From: Siniperca chuatsi
Taxonomy: Eukaryota; Chordata; Actinopteri; Centrarchiformes; Sinipercidae
NCBI RefSeq assembly: GCF_020085105.1
Contig: NC_058042.1
Span: forward strand, 11,238,501 to 11,302,500
Direction of reading: 5' to 3'
Length of the DNA stretch: 64,000 nucleotides
In this document: piece by piece, positions 23,040 through 42,600 of the stretch
Layout of the letters: the number at the start of each line of letters is the position of its first letter
How positions within the stretch are numbered: position 1 is the first letter of the stretch
Notes under the pieces: model-generated
Told to the model about the DNA's origin: nothing
The model's input: the letters and a program-made list of their open reading frames with translations, nothing else
The model's database searches: none
Made by a program: the position numbers and the translations under genes

Positions 23040-23345
23040 TAATGAAACTCAATTTAATGACCTATGTGTTTTTTCTGTCATCGCTTTATCAGAAACATGA
23101 CTTACAGAGGACTCTAGAGAAATCTTTAGACTACCTAAATACAATTCAGTTCACTAAGTAAGAGAGAATAGATCTGGAGGTTGACTATCTCTTTTTATTC
23201 GTGGTGACTATGAATTTAAAATTTGGTATGATCTCTCTCTGAAGTGAGGCAGGGCTGGAATCAGTTTTTTTTAGAGCTCTCAGGTGGAAAGAATGTTATT
23301 GTTGGTGTTATTTATCGCCCACCTGACCAAGATGGTCTAGTTCTC
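23040..23345 (+). mobile_element. Degraded LINE endonuclease fragment (L2-like)
   Basis: The translated stretch has SVIALSET near 23075 and VIVGVIYRPPDQDG near 23300, which are two neighbouring landmarks of APE-type endonucleases of vertebrate LINEs. Stops and indels lie between. Low confidence because the fragment is short and decayed. Confidence 0.4.
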
Positions 23346-24658
23346 AAAATTGGAGATACATGCTTTTAAGTGCACAGGAAGAGTATGAAATATTGTAATC
23401 TGAAACGTTACTAGTGACTAAAGCTGTCAGACAAATGTAGTGGAATAAAATGTACAACATTTGCCTCTGAGTCGTGGTGGAGTAGAAGTATAAAGTTGCA
23501 TTAAATGTAAATATTCAAGTAAAGTACAGGTACATTTAGAAAGGATTAGAGCAATGGTGTCGGTGTTTAGGGTGAATTCATCTTCAAGTCATTTTTTAAA
23601 GCACAACACATCATTTAAAAAAAAAGGAACATTATAAAGTCTAGGACATGCACATATCAATTTAGTGGTGAGAGCCATTACCTGTGTCATATCCTTAAGC
23701 TTTATCTTTTAAACATTAAACCCCTACAATACATTGGAAAAATGTTAAGAAGATACAAAAACCTGTCCCTGTCAAACGCAACCTTTGCTTGACCTCATCA
23801 TCCAGTGTGTTTTGGGACCTGATATAAGGAAATCAGGAGAACTCCAAGGTGCATCCAAGGCCTGGTCTGGGAGGGACCCCCATCAAATGAAAAGGTGGTG
23901 TATCTGCCTTGGGAGGGTCAGAAACTATTCGTCAGTCTTTTCCTCGCCTTGGTAATGTTGGTATTCTGGCTTGAGCTCCCAGGTATTCTTGTGTGTTAAT
24001 ATCGTGCAAGATTTCCTTCTAGTAAATCTGGGATAAGTAAAAGTATAGAGGGTTTTAAGGGCTGAAAATAAATATATAATACATAATTATATAGTTAAAT
24101 GTTTAAATTAATGAATATATAATTATATAATAAAATGCTTAAATAAATGAATCAATAATTATATAATTGAATGCTTGTCACCATAAATCACAAATTGAGA
24201 CATTACATATATAAATGTTAAATGTATTTATTTATATACATATTTACACATTTGTATATTTATTTATTCATATATTAATGTATTTATTTAGTTAATTTAT
24301 CTATCTATATATATATATATATAGTTTGATTTATCCATAGTGCAAGTTATGGAAAGGATTCATTACACACACCTACACTTGGGAAAAAATGTTTATCTAT
24401 AATTGTAATTGTGTTGTGGCATTGTTTTATATTATTGATAATGATGCTAATTTTGTCAGAATTAACCATATTAAGCAATTGCTAAGTCTGAGCTTTTTCA
24501 GTATAAATTCCTTAATTATTTCAGCATACCAAATGAAAATGACTTCCAATGTGACTTTAGTCCAACAGGATGAATATAAACTAGACTACATCTAACAGGT
24601 GATTTTTCAAATCTCAAAAGATAACCTGATAAACTGTAAACCAATGTAAGAAAAATAT

Positions 24659-24668
24659 TTTATTTATT
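24659..24668 (-). terminator. Candidate poly(A) signals for gpalpp1
   Basis: Two overlapping AATAAA on the minus strand lie about 355 bp beyond the gpalpp1 stop codon. The region is AT-rich, so a chance match is possible. Confidence 0.3.
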
Positions 24669-25021
24669 TTAACATTTCCTTCCATGTCATCAGCCCTAAT
24701 GCAGTGTCTCCTGGAAAAATGCAAGCTCCACTGGCTGTTGCTTTGTATCAGCTTGAATCAGTTTAAAACATTTGCTTTAGCATTGCACCCAGTCAGTGTC
24801 ATTAACTCCCATAAATGGACATGTCTGCCATGTCTTTACAGTATAGTCCTGTTTAGTTTACCTCATAGACCAACATAAAATTCAATTCTGCATTTGTAGA
24901 ACACATGAGTATATGTAGAAACATAATCCATATTGTAAAAACCCTGTATGAAAATGTCTCAGGCCAGACTGTAATTGGAGGTCTACATCTTCAAACACGT
25001 TTCTTATATTTCGACAATTTG

Positions 25022-26808
25022 TTACAGGAACATTCGGTCCTTGCTGTGGGAGAACCGTGTGTTCAGTTCCTGAGATTTCTTCAGCAGACGCTGCTTCTGC
25101 GCTTCATCAAAGCGATTCACCTGAAGGTCTTCATCCCGATCGAATGGTCTCCTCTCCACTGGTTTGTCAGCCTTCTCTTTTGCTTTTTCTTTCATCGTCT
25201 TTGTGTGCAAACTTATCAGAGACTCAGCACGTTTAGACTCCTGAAAACAGGGAATGAGTAGAGGAATTTTAGTCCTGAGTTTAATGTGTAAAATGTACAT
25301 TAATTATATATGGGAAATTTTAGGAAAAAAGAAGATAATAGCACTTGCATTATACTTAGACACTTTCTCTGCCATTTCCAAATCCTTCCGTGAGACTTGT
25401 GGGACATCGTCTTTTTCTGCCTCACCCTTCTTCTTTCCCTCAAGGCGTTCCTTTTGGTCAAGAATAGACCCATGAAATACAGGAAAGTAAAATATAGGCT
25501 ATATTATAATTTGATAAGAATTGATAATAATAAATATAAAGATTTAGTTATTTTTCATTAACTACCCTGTGCTTGCGCTCCCTGTCTTCTGGTGTATCTG
25601 TCCAAATGGAGCGATCCCTGTTCTCTGGACCCGACCTCTTCTTGAAAGTTCGAGCCCCCAAGCCAATGTGCTGCAGTTCTGGTGGGAGCTCTGTCATCCA
25701 TGTTTCTCTGGTCAGCACCTCAGGAGTGTCCTGTTTCCAAAGAAATACACACAGGAATAAATTCAGACTGCAGAGGAGGACAGCACCACATATTTTGCTT
25801 AAATATTGTTATTGTGTTTCTATGCTATTAAATTTCTTTCTGTTGAGAGGTCAGTCTGTAAGCATTTAATTGATGAGATGAGGACTCACGTCTCCTGTCA
25901 GCTTCTCTTTCATCCTTCGTGCTCTGCGCTCAAAGTCCAGAGCCACAGAGTCTTGAATAGGGCCTTTGGACGGCATAGGTCCAATCACATCCTCATCCTC
26001 CCCCTCGCTGCTGGAGGACTCAGCCTGGTAGCCTGGGGGTAGAGCAGGCCCTGGAAAACCCTCTCCGTCTTCATCATCATTATCATCACCGTTTTCGTAT
26101 GCTGCTCTGCGAAACCCAGGAGGCAAAGCTGGTCCCAGGACAGGTGGCCTAAGGGAAAACTAGGAGTTATAGCTTCCATAATTCACTATTTATCCACACT
26201 GTTATCCACAACTAACTGTTTACACGTGTTATAATTCACTGGAATACATTGTAGAATTCATTTGCTCACCTTTCTGGTGACCCCTGTTGTTTCTTAAACC
26301 CTGGTGGCAGGGCTGGTCCAAAGAAACCATCATCTTCTTTTTCTTGTACCTTTGTCTTCTTCACCCTGTTCAAAAGACATGTTACTGTTTTGTTTGTTGA
26401 GACATTTATTTCTATACCTTCTAGTGCATTAATGAACCTACTTTTCTGCAGATGTGTGACTTGTTTTTGTTCTTTTGACCGCCACTCCCTGTTCACTACT
26501 CTCATCCGAGGAGGAGCTCGACGGTTCTCCCCGTTTATAACCGGGAGGCAAAGCAGGGCCAGAGACTAACACAGGGGGAGAGAAGAAAAACCATTGACAT
26601 TAGCCTACTATAGAAAAAACAACTTGATATGAAAATTAGTGATTTATAACATTACAACATTCAATCAAAAGTAAAGGTGGTTGGTAGTCTCTGACAAAAG
26701 ATATTTTGTCGTACACTTACATCCTTTGTCATTATCCGAGTCTTCATCGCTCTCCTCCCTCCTGAACATCGGGGGTAAGGCAGGTCCGACTGGTTTATCA
26801 GACGACAT
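25022..26808 (-). CDS. gpalpp1: GPALPP motifs-containing protein 1
   Basis: Minus-strand exons: 26808-26721, 26565-26442, 26365-26270, 26148-25890, 25730-25566, 25450-25349, 25240-25022. The phases join to 1053 nt (350 aa; human about 340). Five GPALPP motifs are present (GPALPPMF, GPALPPGY, GPALPPGF twice, GPALPPGY) followed by IGPMPSKGP, in acidic Ser/Glu/Asp-rich spacers. The C-terminal half is a DUF3752 domain ending in RFDEAQKQRLLKKSQELNTR and RMFL. Intron 6 uses a GC donor (AAT/GCAAGT at 25348-25347) with a normal AG, required to give SKYN-ESKR as in the family. Function is poorly known; nuclear, charged, low-complexity protein. It is head-to-head with ercc3. Confidence 0.93.
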
Positions 26809-27542
26809 ATTTAACACTGATGACTTACTTGGTCAGGTAGTTTCAACAATTTATATAAAAGTAAGAAAGCTGCTCCATAAACCAGAGGAACCTCGAAGGA
26901 CGAATTTGACCTTTCACCCCGGAAGTAAACAGTGAGGCTTCAGTATCTTGTGTCAAGCTATATAAAGATAGCCGCAAATCAGAAGTAAGCCATTGTGCTG
27001 CAACAATAAAGGCACAAGAAATTATATGTGATCTATATACCTCATCCTGAGACTGTTGCTACTTTTCGACATGCAGTCATGAATAAGATTTCTGGTGTGT
27101 ATTAATAAAAAAGACCCTCAAGTACATAATTTTCTTTCAGTGGTAGTGCTTCTAAAAGGAATCATAGAAAAGGTTTCAGTCGTAGTCATCTGTACACTGT
27201 TTTCAGAATCAAGACGTTTCGGCTCCCATCCGTCTTGATTCTGAAAACAGTGTCCAGATGACTACGACTGAAACCTTTTCTATGATAGAACACTTCTGGA
27301 CGAATGAGGGACTACACCGTCTTCTAAAAGGAATCTTCCTCAAACAAGATTTTATTTTGAAGGCCGAAGGCGGAAGTTTCGTTTCTTTATTATTTTAGTA
27401 TACTGACACCCGGGCACTGTCGTAGCAACTTTTGCATCACACTACACGGCTTTGTCTGTGGAATTTCAGGAGGACATGAGTCAGATTATGAAGATCTCCC
27501 TGCCATGTTTTGAAAGATATTACCTACTTAAGAATTTGTAAA
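26809..27542. promoter_or_regulatory. Head-to-head promoter region of gpalpp1 and ercc3
   Basis: Only 734 bp separate the two divergent start codons, so both promoters and leaders must lie here (or start inside it). No TATA box is evident for either gene. A fold-back element fills 27164-27320. The sharing of control elements is inferred from spacing only. Confidence 0.6.
27164..27320. mobile_element. Fold-back Penelope-like element, short copy, in the gpalpp1/ercc3 promoter region
   Basis: Arms 27161-27216 and 27231-27286 are inverted repeats of 56 bp with a single mismatch and a 14-nt loop (TTTCGGCTCCCATC). A unique 34-bp tail follows (to 27320). The unit is flanked by a perfect 15-bp direct repeat CTTCTAAAAGGAATC (27149-27163 and 27321-27335). 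The longer relative is at 37836-38320. Inverted terminal blocks, a one-sided ~34-bp extension and 14-15-bp target duplications are hallmarks of Penelope-like elements; that assignment is inference. Confidence 0.6.
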
Positions 27543-36421
<8,879 letters not shown>

Positions 36422-36782
36422 ATGACTCAAACCCTGACACTAAGGCTAAGCACTAGGCTACCAGCAGCAGGTTCAGTTTGGAGAACAGAGCAATGACTGG
36501 AGATAACCTGAAACGGAATATTATCTGAAGATAATGATGACATACTGTACATTGCTTTCTTCTGATAGCTGATGATGATAACGGTTGCTTCCTTAGGCAC
36601 CTACATGCACGACATTTGAAGATAAATGGATTGCAAACTCTGTCCAAGTGTCGGCGACTGTTGGCTCTCATTTGAAAAAAACAAAACAAACTTTGCCTTG
36701 AACTGTGTCATTTTTTTATTTCTTTATTGCAGCTAGCCAATCATGGAGTGTTCTGAAACAAAGATAGGTGTTGTTTTATGAA

Positions 36783-36788
36783 ATTAAA
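36783..36788 (+). terminator. Poly(A) signal ATTAAA, ercc3
   Basis: The common variant signal lies about 360 bp after the ercc3 stop codon, with no earlier AATAAA seen. A 3' UTR of about 380 nt results. Confidence 0.5.
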
Positions 36789-37835
36789 GCTAAATTCCAC
36801 ATCGCTTGAAGGCTTTGACTTGCTGTCTGCATTACATTTCAGCCACAAATGTCTGTATGTAGGATAAGAGTGGATGGGCACTGAAGTATGACGGATAGGT
36901 GATGTTAGCCCTTTAAGTATCTAAAGATCAGCTCTCATTTATTTGGCAGTGAGTGGAATAATGTGTCTTATCTACTTTTAGTGGTTCCTTCACTAACAAC
37001 TGTATCTGAGAAGGAGAACCAAGGATGTTAGTTTTCACTCAAATGTTTTGTTCTGGAATTCCCCTCTTTAAAATGTTATGTAAAAGAAATGTCTGCAATT
37101 TCCTTTTTCTGATTCTGAAAAGGCAGAAACAATGAAAGCTCTTCATGGTTTTTTTTATAGGCATAAGGGAAAAACTTGTTTACATCAGTAACTAGGGCTG
37201 CAATTAATGTTAGTCTCCTAAGATATTAATAATAATGATTCAAATTAGACTGTTTTATACCGTGGTATATAAACAGACAAAAGTATGGCAAAATGGAGTA
37301 AATAAGTAAAACTATAGACAACACAAATAACTGTTGTTCCTGCCAGCACTTAATAGTGACAATGGTCACTATTAGCTAAACATTACGTTTTCTTTCCCAG
37401 TACACCAATTTATTTTAATTTGGTCAAGTAAAGAACGTGTAGCTGCAAGATTTTATTTCCCTGGGAGGGAAAACTTTGAGTTTTATTTGGACTTTGCATG
37501 AGTAAAAGCCAGGGCTAGAGATGGGTAGGGGTTGGGGGTCTACTTGCTCTGCTTGTTAATTTGAAGATATTCCAGAAACAACATCTAGAGCCTTGTGAAA
37601 TTGGGTATTTCAAAGCAGATCCAACGATTTCTGATCCTGAAGAGTTGGATTCAGATTTGGTAATCCAATCCTACTTTTAATCCGGACAAAATGCTACATT
37701 CAGATATTTAAAAAAATTAAGGCAGAGGTCTGGATCAATTTTTATGCCAAAATTCTGGATCATCTGGATCCCACCTCAGAGGTGGATTTGACGTAGATTG
37801 ATAAATAGCCTAGGCTTCACTTCTCCCAGATATTG

Positions 37836-38320
37836 GCGTAGTCCCTCATTCGTCCAGGAGTGTTCTATCGTAGAAAAGGTTTCAGTCGTAGTCATCTGGA
37901 CACTGTTTTCAGAATCAAGACGTTTCGGCTCCCATCCGGAAGTCATTCTCAATTGTGAAAAAATGGGATGGGAACTCAGAAATTTAAGCTACAGTGTATT
38001 AGCACCTTGGTCACGCCAATCACATGCTAATCAGGTACTTAACAGTGATGAGGGAGGTGCAGCCAGAAAACAATAGGCCTGATTACTGATTACTGGGCCA
38101 TCATGGAAACAATTAGGTCAGTTTCAGGTGAAACTAGCTAATCAACAGATACTCAGGTAGACTCCTTCCTGAGGGCAGGGCCTAAGCAACACAGAGTAGC
38201 TTGAATTTCTGAGTTCCCGTCCCATTTTTTCACAATTGAGAATGACTTCCGGATGGGAGCCGAAACGTCTTAATTCTGAAAACAGTGTCCAGATGACTAC
38301 GACTGAAACCTTTTCTACGA
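37836..38320. mobile_element. Fold-back Penelope-like element, long copy, 3' of ercc3
   Basis: Arms at about 37868-37997 and 38197-38320 are inverted repeats of about 125-130 bp. A one-sided extension (37836-37867, containing GTCCCTCATTCGTCC) equals the tail of the 27164 copy in reverse orientation. A perfect 14-bp direct repeat TCTCCCAGATATTG flanks it (37822-37835 and 38321-38334). The arms share CCATCCGG and GAGCCGAAACGTC. No coding capacity. Confidence 0.65.
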
Positions 38321-39395
38321 TCTCCCAGATATTGTTAACCAAGATGTCCATTACATTTAAACTCTAAATGTGCCCTTCAAATGTGTTCAAAAGTGTTTTG
38401 GTTCTAACAGGACCATCATTATCCCAGTCTGAGCATAAACTATTATTGCTACAGGTTTATATCTTGCAAAACATAATTTTTCCCCATGCGTTTACAGATA
38501 ATGTTGGAAATAAAGAAACACACAAGCTGAACAGTTCAGCGATCCAAGTAAATATGAAATGTAATTAGTTATGACATTTTCAGTAAAATATCAAGCTATC
38601 AATGAGATTTTCTTAAGAAACTATCTGCTAACTAGGCAACAGAGGTTTTATGTACATTACTGTGACCATCGTTGTTGACTCGCTCCCTCAGCCCTCCGAG
38701 GGTCGATCTCACCACTTCAGTTTTTTAGGCAAATGGAACAACATTTATGATGGCGGCGAGGATTTCCCAGAGGGCAAGTGCCGAGGGGAAGTGGGTCAAT
38801 ATCAAAAAACATAGTATCAAAAGAAACCATCCGAATCACATAGGCCTACCTTCAGATGAAGCCTCGAGAAAACAAAACGAAAAGCAGTGTCAAGCAGTGT
38901 CAAGCAGCCTCACACAGTCGCACACTTCCACATCAAACTTGTGAGAAAATGGCAGAAAGGAAACGTAGCTGTGGTGCTACTTTTCACCTGTAGATATAGA
39001 TAAAAACAGCAAGATGCACTATTTGTGACAAGAAAGTGCCACCACAGATAGTGGAAGTTGCTCTGGAAAAATCATGGCCTGTTTAAGAAGATTAAGAAAT
39101 CTTTAAGAAATGTTTTATGTTGGTATTTTCATTTATTTTATTCACATTTATGTTATAATTGTTGATTTATTTTATTGTTATTTAATCAGTATTTCTGTAA
39201 AATACCGGACTATGTTTTACACTTACAAACATTTGTATTTAATTGTACTCATAATTGTGTGTTATTAATGGCCGGTGTGTGTCATGTGATTTGCCTTTAA
39301 GTTTAATGATGGTTTATTTCTAAAAATGACCATTATTTTGAAAATATCTGTATCATATCGAATTAAAACAGTTTGGTATCGCCCATGCCCACTGC

Positions 39396-39695
39396 TTTCC
39401 CAACTAAAGAGTGAACGCAACAGTTTGTTGAGGGGAAAACGCCCACACCCGAATTATCCCTCCTTCTTTTGAAACGAACATCCAATCCTCTTCCACTTAT
39501 GAGGTTGTACAAGCAACTATTTAATAGGGTTCCACAGTCCAGTCCCATCTAACATTACATTACAACACAGGGAGGACTGCGTTTGCGCATGCCAGGAACA
39601 TGCATATGCAGATGTGAATCTGCGCTTATCAACTTTGCAAAAGACTGAAACATAAATCGTTTTTGCTCACGGGAACACCAAAAAGTATCCAAATA
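39396..39695 (+). promoter_or_regulatory. cyp27c1 copy B promoter/5' UTR
   Basis: This matches 4520-4816 upstream of copy A, including TATTTAATA (39518-39526). Similarity ends abruptly at about 39396, so any distal element differs between the copies. Confidence 0.5.
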
Positions 39696-42600
39696 ATGGC
39701 AATCCTGAAGCATTTGACGACAGCATGCTGGAAGAACTTTCAAGACGTCCGGCTAAATAAGCAGCTCTTCATTTTGCGCGCAATACACAAGCCAGCAACC
39801 AGCGATGCTTTTGGGATCTCCGCGGCTGAAAAAGAAGCCATACCTGAGAAATTGATCACACCAGCGGATGGCGGGAAAACCAGAATCAAGACCCTGAAGG
39901 AGATGCCTGGACCCAGCACCCTAGCCAACTTGATCGAGTTTTTCTGGAGAGACGGGTTTAGCAGAATTCACGAAATTCAGGTAATGATATTCATACATGC
40001 CTTTTTGTGCTTAGGCCTACTAGCTTGTTTTGACAGATAAAATAATTTCTTTGTGTAGGCACCAACCTATGTATTCTCAGCGTCAGCCAAATGTGCCACC
40101 TATGCGTAAAATGGCACAGATCGTTGCGTAAAAGCGCACCAGGCGTTTGGTCGCTGGTTTCCACTCTAAGGTATAAGCTTCAAGTTAGTTACATGAAATA
40201 CTCAAAGTTTTCTCCATTCCAAGACGCAGCAAATAATCTTGTTATAAAATGGTTTTATCAGTCTGTAGAGAAAATATTTTAAGCTGTGCTGTATACTCTC
40301 GATTAGTGTTGACAAACTGATATTGACACACATTGTATAATAACGGATCTTTAAAAATGTAAGGTCGAATTCACCACTCAATTTTTCTTAAATTTCATCA
40401 TCATTTCCCCTTATCATTGAAATCTAATCAGTTCTCTTCATCTCTCTTACCCCCAGTTGTGAATATTCTTTTTACCAAACCACAGTACTCATGTAAAAGT
40501 GGAAAACACATTTGATGTAGTGATTTTTTTACACTTTCATTAGAGAGGGTTTCTCAACTTGATGTGGAAATTAGTCCTTATCAACACACTTTTTTATGTC
40601 TAAAGAAATTTCACTTAAATCAGTATTTGGAAAGTCTTGACTGAGTATAGGCTTAAAAATATATTGTGGCACACCAGCAGTCTTCTTCAATAGCACATTA
40701 TTAGTACTATTAGTATTAGTGGTTTATTGGAGAAACAACTGAGCAAAGTGCAGCTGTGAGCAGCACCTAATGTGTTTTTGAGTGAACCTTGTGATTTGTT
40801 TGCTCCTCCTACAAATGTAACTGAGGACACTCCTCCCCATGATGGAGCACACCTGTGTATTATCTTGTATTTATTGACTGCTGTTGTATACTGCAATACC
40901 CTGAAGAAGACTTTGATGTCAAATTGCTGAGAGCCCATATTATTAAACCACTTTTTGCATTGTAACTACATGAGTGCAACCATTTCCCCTCCATCCCTGA
41001 ACAACACCATTTGCCCTATGCATTCAAATATGCATATCCACTATTACTGACACTACATTCAAGAGAAATAAAGGTAGCCTATCTTGGGTAAATGAAGATT
41101 TAAGTAATGGCATTGTTACAAACTGGTTCTACTGGTGATCTAATGACACCACTGGCAAACATTATTCTGCTGAAATGTATTCCATTATAATTATTATTTG
41201 ATCAGCATCAATTGGGAGCTAAATCATAGACTTAACCTAATAGCCAGTATGTAGGTATACTATATTACATTACATTTTGATCATGTAAATAAATGTGACT
41301 ACTAATTTATTGGTGTGACTACTGCTTTATAGCTGGAGCACAGGAAGAAGTATGGCAAAATTTTCAAATCCCGTTTTGGACCCCAGCTGGTGGTCTCTGT
41401 GGCAGACCGTGACCTGGTGGCTGAGGTGCTGAGGGCTGAGGGCATGACCCCTCAGAGAGCTAACATGGATTCTTGGAAGGAGTACAGAGACATGAGAGGC
41501 CATTCCACTGGCCTCATCTCAGCGTGAGTCCCCATTAACCTTTGATCATTTAGTCTGGATAAGGACCTCTTGAAGGATAAAGATAGGGATATTTTATTGT
41601 TGTACATGAAAGGGAACAAAATTACTTACTCAGGTCCCGGTGGAGGTAATAAAACCAAACTAAAAATAAATGACTTTGGGGTCGACAGGATAACCGCTTT
41701 AGTTTCCATATGTGTAGATTGGTACAGTACAAAACTTGGTGTCTGGGCTACATTTCTAGGATTAGCTCACTGTAGTGTGCATGCCCTTTACTTCTCAATA
41801 GTCTGCTTTTGTATCTATAAACTCTTAAATACTGTACTTACCCCATTTGGCATCAGTACTTGCAGTTTTTCAACAGCTTCATCACTACCATTCTTCATTT
41901 AAAAACAAGCCATTTCCTCTATATGTCTGTGAATGTCTTGTATTAAAGTAAAAAAAAAAAACATGGGAATGCCAAAAATTAACCATGTCTCCTGTATCCT
42001 GTCCTCCAGGGAGGGAGAACATTGGCTAAAGATGCGGAGTGTGCTCAGACAGCTCATCATGCGTCCCCATGACGTAGCAGTCTTCTCTGATGACCTGAAC
42101 GAAGTGGTAGATGACCTGATCAAGAGAGTTTGTATTACGCGCACCCAGGAGTCTGCAACTGTCCTCAATGTGAATGACCTCTTCTTCAAATATGCCATGG
42201 AAGGTTGGTAAAGATCCTACAAAGGTTGCTTGTAAAGGAATTGACAGTTGGGCAGGATGGATTTGAAAAGGACAGTGCAGGTGTCATATAGATGAGGGGG
42301 AAATGAGATCAGAGAGGACAAAAGGTAGGCATGAAGAGATAACAGCAGAGAGAAAATTGGCCGGAAAAAAGAAAATACGCAAACCATGTTTTTCAATCCT
42401 CTCAAATTTGCCGCATGGTGATGCTTGTCCACATGCCTTTGACAAAGTTGCTAAAGTTGCCAGTGCGCTAAAATGTACAAACCATTGATGTAACCATGTA
42501 TTATGTGTTAGATTCCAGTGACACTTGCATCAAGAGACAAGTAATTGGTAAGGAATCCTTGTCACAGCTTTCCAACTGTACAGAAAAGATCATTGGAACT

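Larger units (their letters stand above)
22402..25021. other. Gap between cyp27c1 copy A and gpalpp1, AT-rich, transposon scraps
   Basis: A poly(A) signal for copy A lies at 22724. Bases about 23040-23345 look like a degraded LINE endonuclease (plus strand, VIVGVIYRPPDQDG near the end). Bases 24050-24340 are AT-rich with TA microsatellite. No gene is seen. Confidence 0.45.
36422..39395. other. Gap between ercc3 and cyp27c1 copy B
   Basis: It contains the ercc3 3' UTR, a Penelope-like fold-back (37836-38320) and, at about 38950-39060, a degraded stretch reading TARCTICDKKVPP after an MAERKRS start, which may be a BED-finger remnant of a hAT transposase (low confidence). No host gene is seen. 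Confidence 0.4.
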
